A program made the position numbers and the translations under genes. The notes beneath the pieces are model-generated. The model ran no database searches, was not told where the DNA came from, and was given only the letters and a program-made list of their open reading frames with translations. DNA of 6,143 bases. It comes from JBDNDK01 sp046719185. GTDB lineage: Bacteria; Armatimonadota; UBA5829. The stretch spans positions 1 through 6,143 of the forward strand of contig JBDNDK010000145.1 of the NCBI GenBank assembly GCA_046719185.1, read 5' to 3'. Positions 5,403 through 6,143 of the stretch are shown piece by piece (the stretch's first letter is position 1; every line of letters starts with the position of its first letter).

Positions 5403-6143
5403 TTGCAGAGAAAAAGCTTAGTCAGAAAATTATTTCCTTTATACTTTATAATTTCACTTCTATCAATTTTAGTTGTGGGATTTTTTTCACTAAATGCATT
5501 AGATGACAATTATTTTGCACAAGCTGAACAAGACCTAGAAATTATTGCAAAGCTCATTGAACCTTTAGCAATAGATTCATTAAAAAACTACAACAAAATA
5601 GAAATTGATAGAGTATTAGCCTATATAAAGGATGATCCAAACAGAAGAGTAATTATATATGATCAAGATGGTTATTTATATTTTGATACTCATGAAAACT
5701 ACATTGAAAATAATATTTTTGATGAAAACAAACCAATTGATATAGATAAAATTGATAGTGAAGGTTTCTCAATCAAAAGGTCTTCAGTTTTTGGTGGCAA
5801 GAGGAAAATTAGTAAGATATATCCTATAAAATATGATGATCAAGTAATAGGAGCTTTAAGATTAATAATTGATGTAACAGATATAAGTTCATCATCAACA
5901 AATCTGTATAATAGAATAACAATAGGAGCAATATTAATTGCCTTTTTTTCAGCAACATTAAGTTTGCTTGCTGCAACAAAAATAAGCAAACCACTGCTAA
6001 AGATAAGGAATGCAGCAGCAAGGTTTGCAAATGGAGATTTTACCTCAAGAGCACCAATTGATGATACAGAAGAGTTTGCAAATTTAGCAGAAACATTAAA
6101 CACAATGGCAGCTCAGCTTGACAATCAGGTAAAAACTATTACA
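5403..6143 (+). CDS. Membrane sensor histidine kinase, PhoR-like, N-terminal part (3' end outside window)
   Basis: An open frame of 247 codons runs from TTG at 5403 to the window edge. It gives a basic N-terminus (QRKSLVRK), a first membrane segment (about 10-29), an extracytoplasmic sensor region (about 30-170), a second membrane segment (about 172-191, ITIGAILIAFFSATLSLLAA) and a HAMP domain (about 192-245). The HAMP carries the expected ISKPLLKIRNAA start, the GDFTSRAPIDDTEEF connector and LAETLNTMAAQL. The sensor region has RVIIYDQDGYLYFDT (82-96), the strand-turn-strand core of PAS/PDC-like sensor folds, and ends with a ...VIGALRLIIDVTDI strand (148-161), also typical. The window stops before the His-containing dimerisation domain and the ATPase domain, so catalysis is inferred from architecture and from pairing with the regulator two bases upstream. 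The two genes are very likely co-transcribed and translationally coupled. The signal sensed is unknown; phosphate limitation is one guess based on the PhoB-like partner. Confidence 0.9.
   Translation, partial: MQRKSLVRKLFPLYFIISLLSILVVGFFSLNALDDNYFAQAEQDLEIIAKLIEPLAIDSLKNYNKIEIDRVLAYIKDDPNRRVIIYDQDGYLYFDTHENYIENNIFDENKPIDIDKIDSEGFSIKRSSVFGGKRKISKIYPIKYDDQVIGALRLIIDVTDISSSSTNLYNRITIGAILIAFFSATLSLLAATKISKPLLKIRNAAARFANGDFTSRAPIDDTEEFANLAETLNTMAAQLDNQVKTIT

Noticed and set aside
5824..6103. Two overlapping minus-strand frames near the right edge
   Set aside because: They are antisense to the kinase's second membrane segment and HAMP domain. The Leu-rich translations are artefacts of that composition.

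Overview
The window is AT-rich, gene-dense bacterial DNA using the standard code (TAA, TAG and TGA all end genes). It looks like a low-GC Gram-negative, probably anaerobic bacterium. The evidence is an SLBB-type polysaccharide export protein with an export signal, a lipoprotein-type sugar-binding protein, and a PhoB-type regulator. That regulator's winged helix (RPGWVFTRYQIV...VTDRSVDVHIVSLRRKLG) reminds me of forms seen in deltaproteobacteria and PVC-type bacteria. I cannot fix the phylum from this window.

Layout: (1) 1-594, plus strand: the C-terminal third of L-aspartate oxidase (NadB, NAD biosynthesis), entering from the left edge. (2) 602-3083, minus strand: a two-gene unit, a divergent lipoprotein substrate-binding protein followed by an RbsA/MglA-like double-NBD sugar ABC ATPase. 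The two overlap by 8 bp, and the ATPase ends 7 bp from the nadB stop, tail to tail. No permease gene is present. (3) 3084-3317: a short intergenic region with a candidate promoter and operator-like sequence for the transporter unit, and a clear intrinsic terminator for the next gene. (4) 3318-4445, minus strand: a periplasmic or outer-membrane polysaccharide export protein with a Poly_export domain and three SLBB repeats. (5) 4446-4710: a very AT-rich divergent control region holding a perfect 13-bp direct repeat. (6) 4711-6143, plus strand: a PhoB/PhoR-type two-component system. The response regulator is complete. The membrane histidine kinase starts at a TTG two bases after the regulator's stop, with a well-placed ribosome binding site, and runs off the right edge just after its HAMP domain.

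Most of the window is ordinary housekeeping and surface biology. The points most worth a second look are the binding protein, which lacks the usual sugar-contact residues, its ATPase partner without a local permease, and the repeat between the export gene and the two-component system. I see no RNA gene, insertion sequence, CRISPR array, phage gene or defence system, and nothing that amounts to a new biological system.
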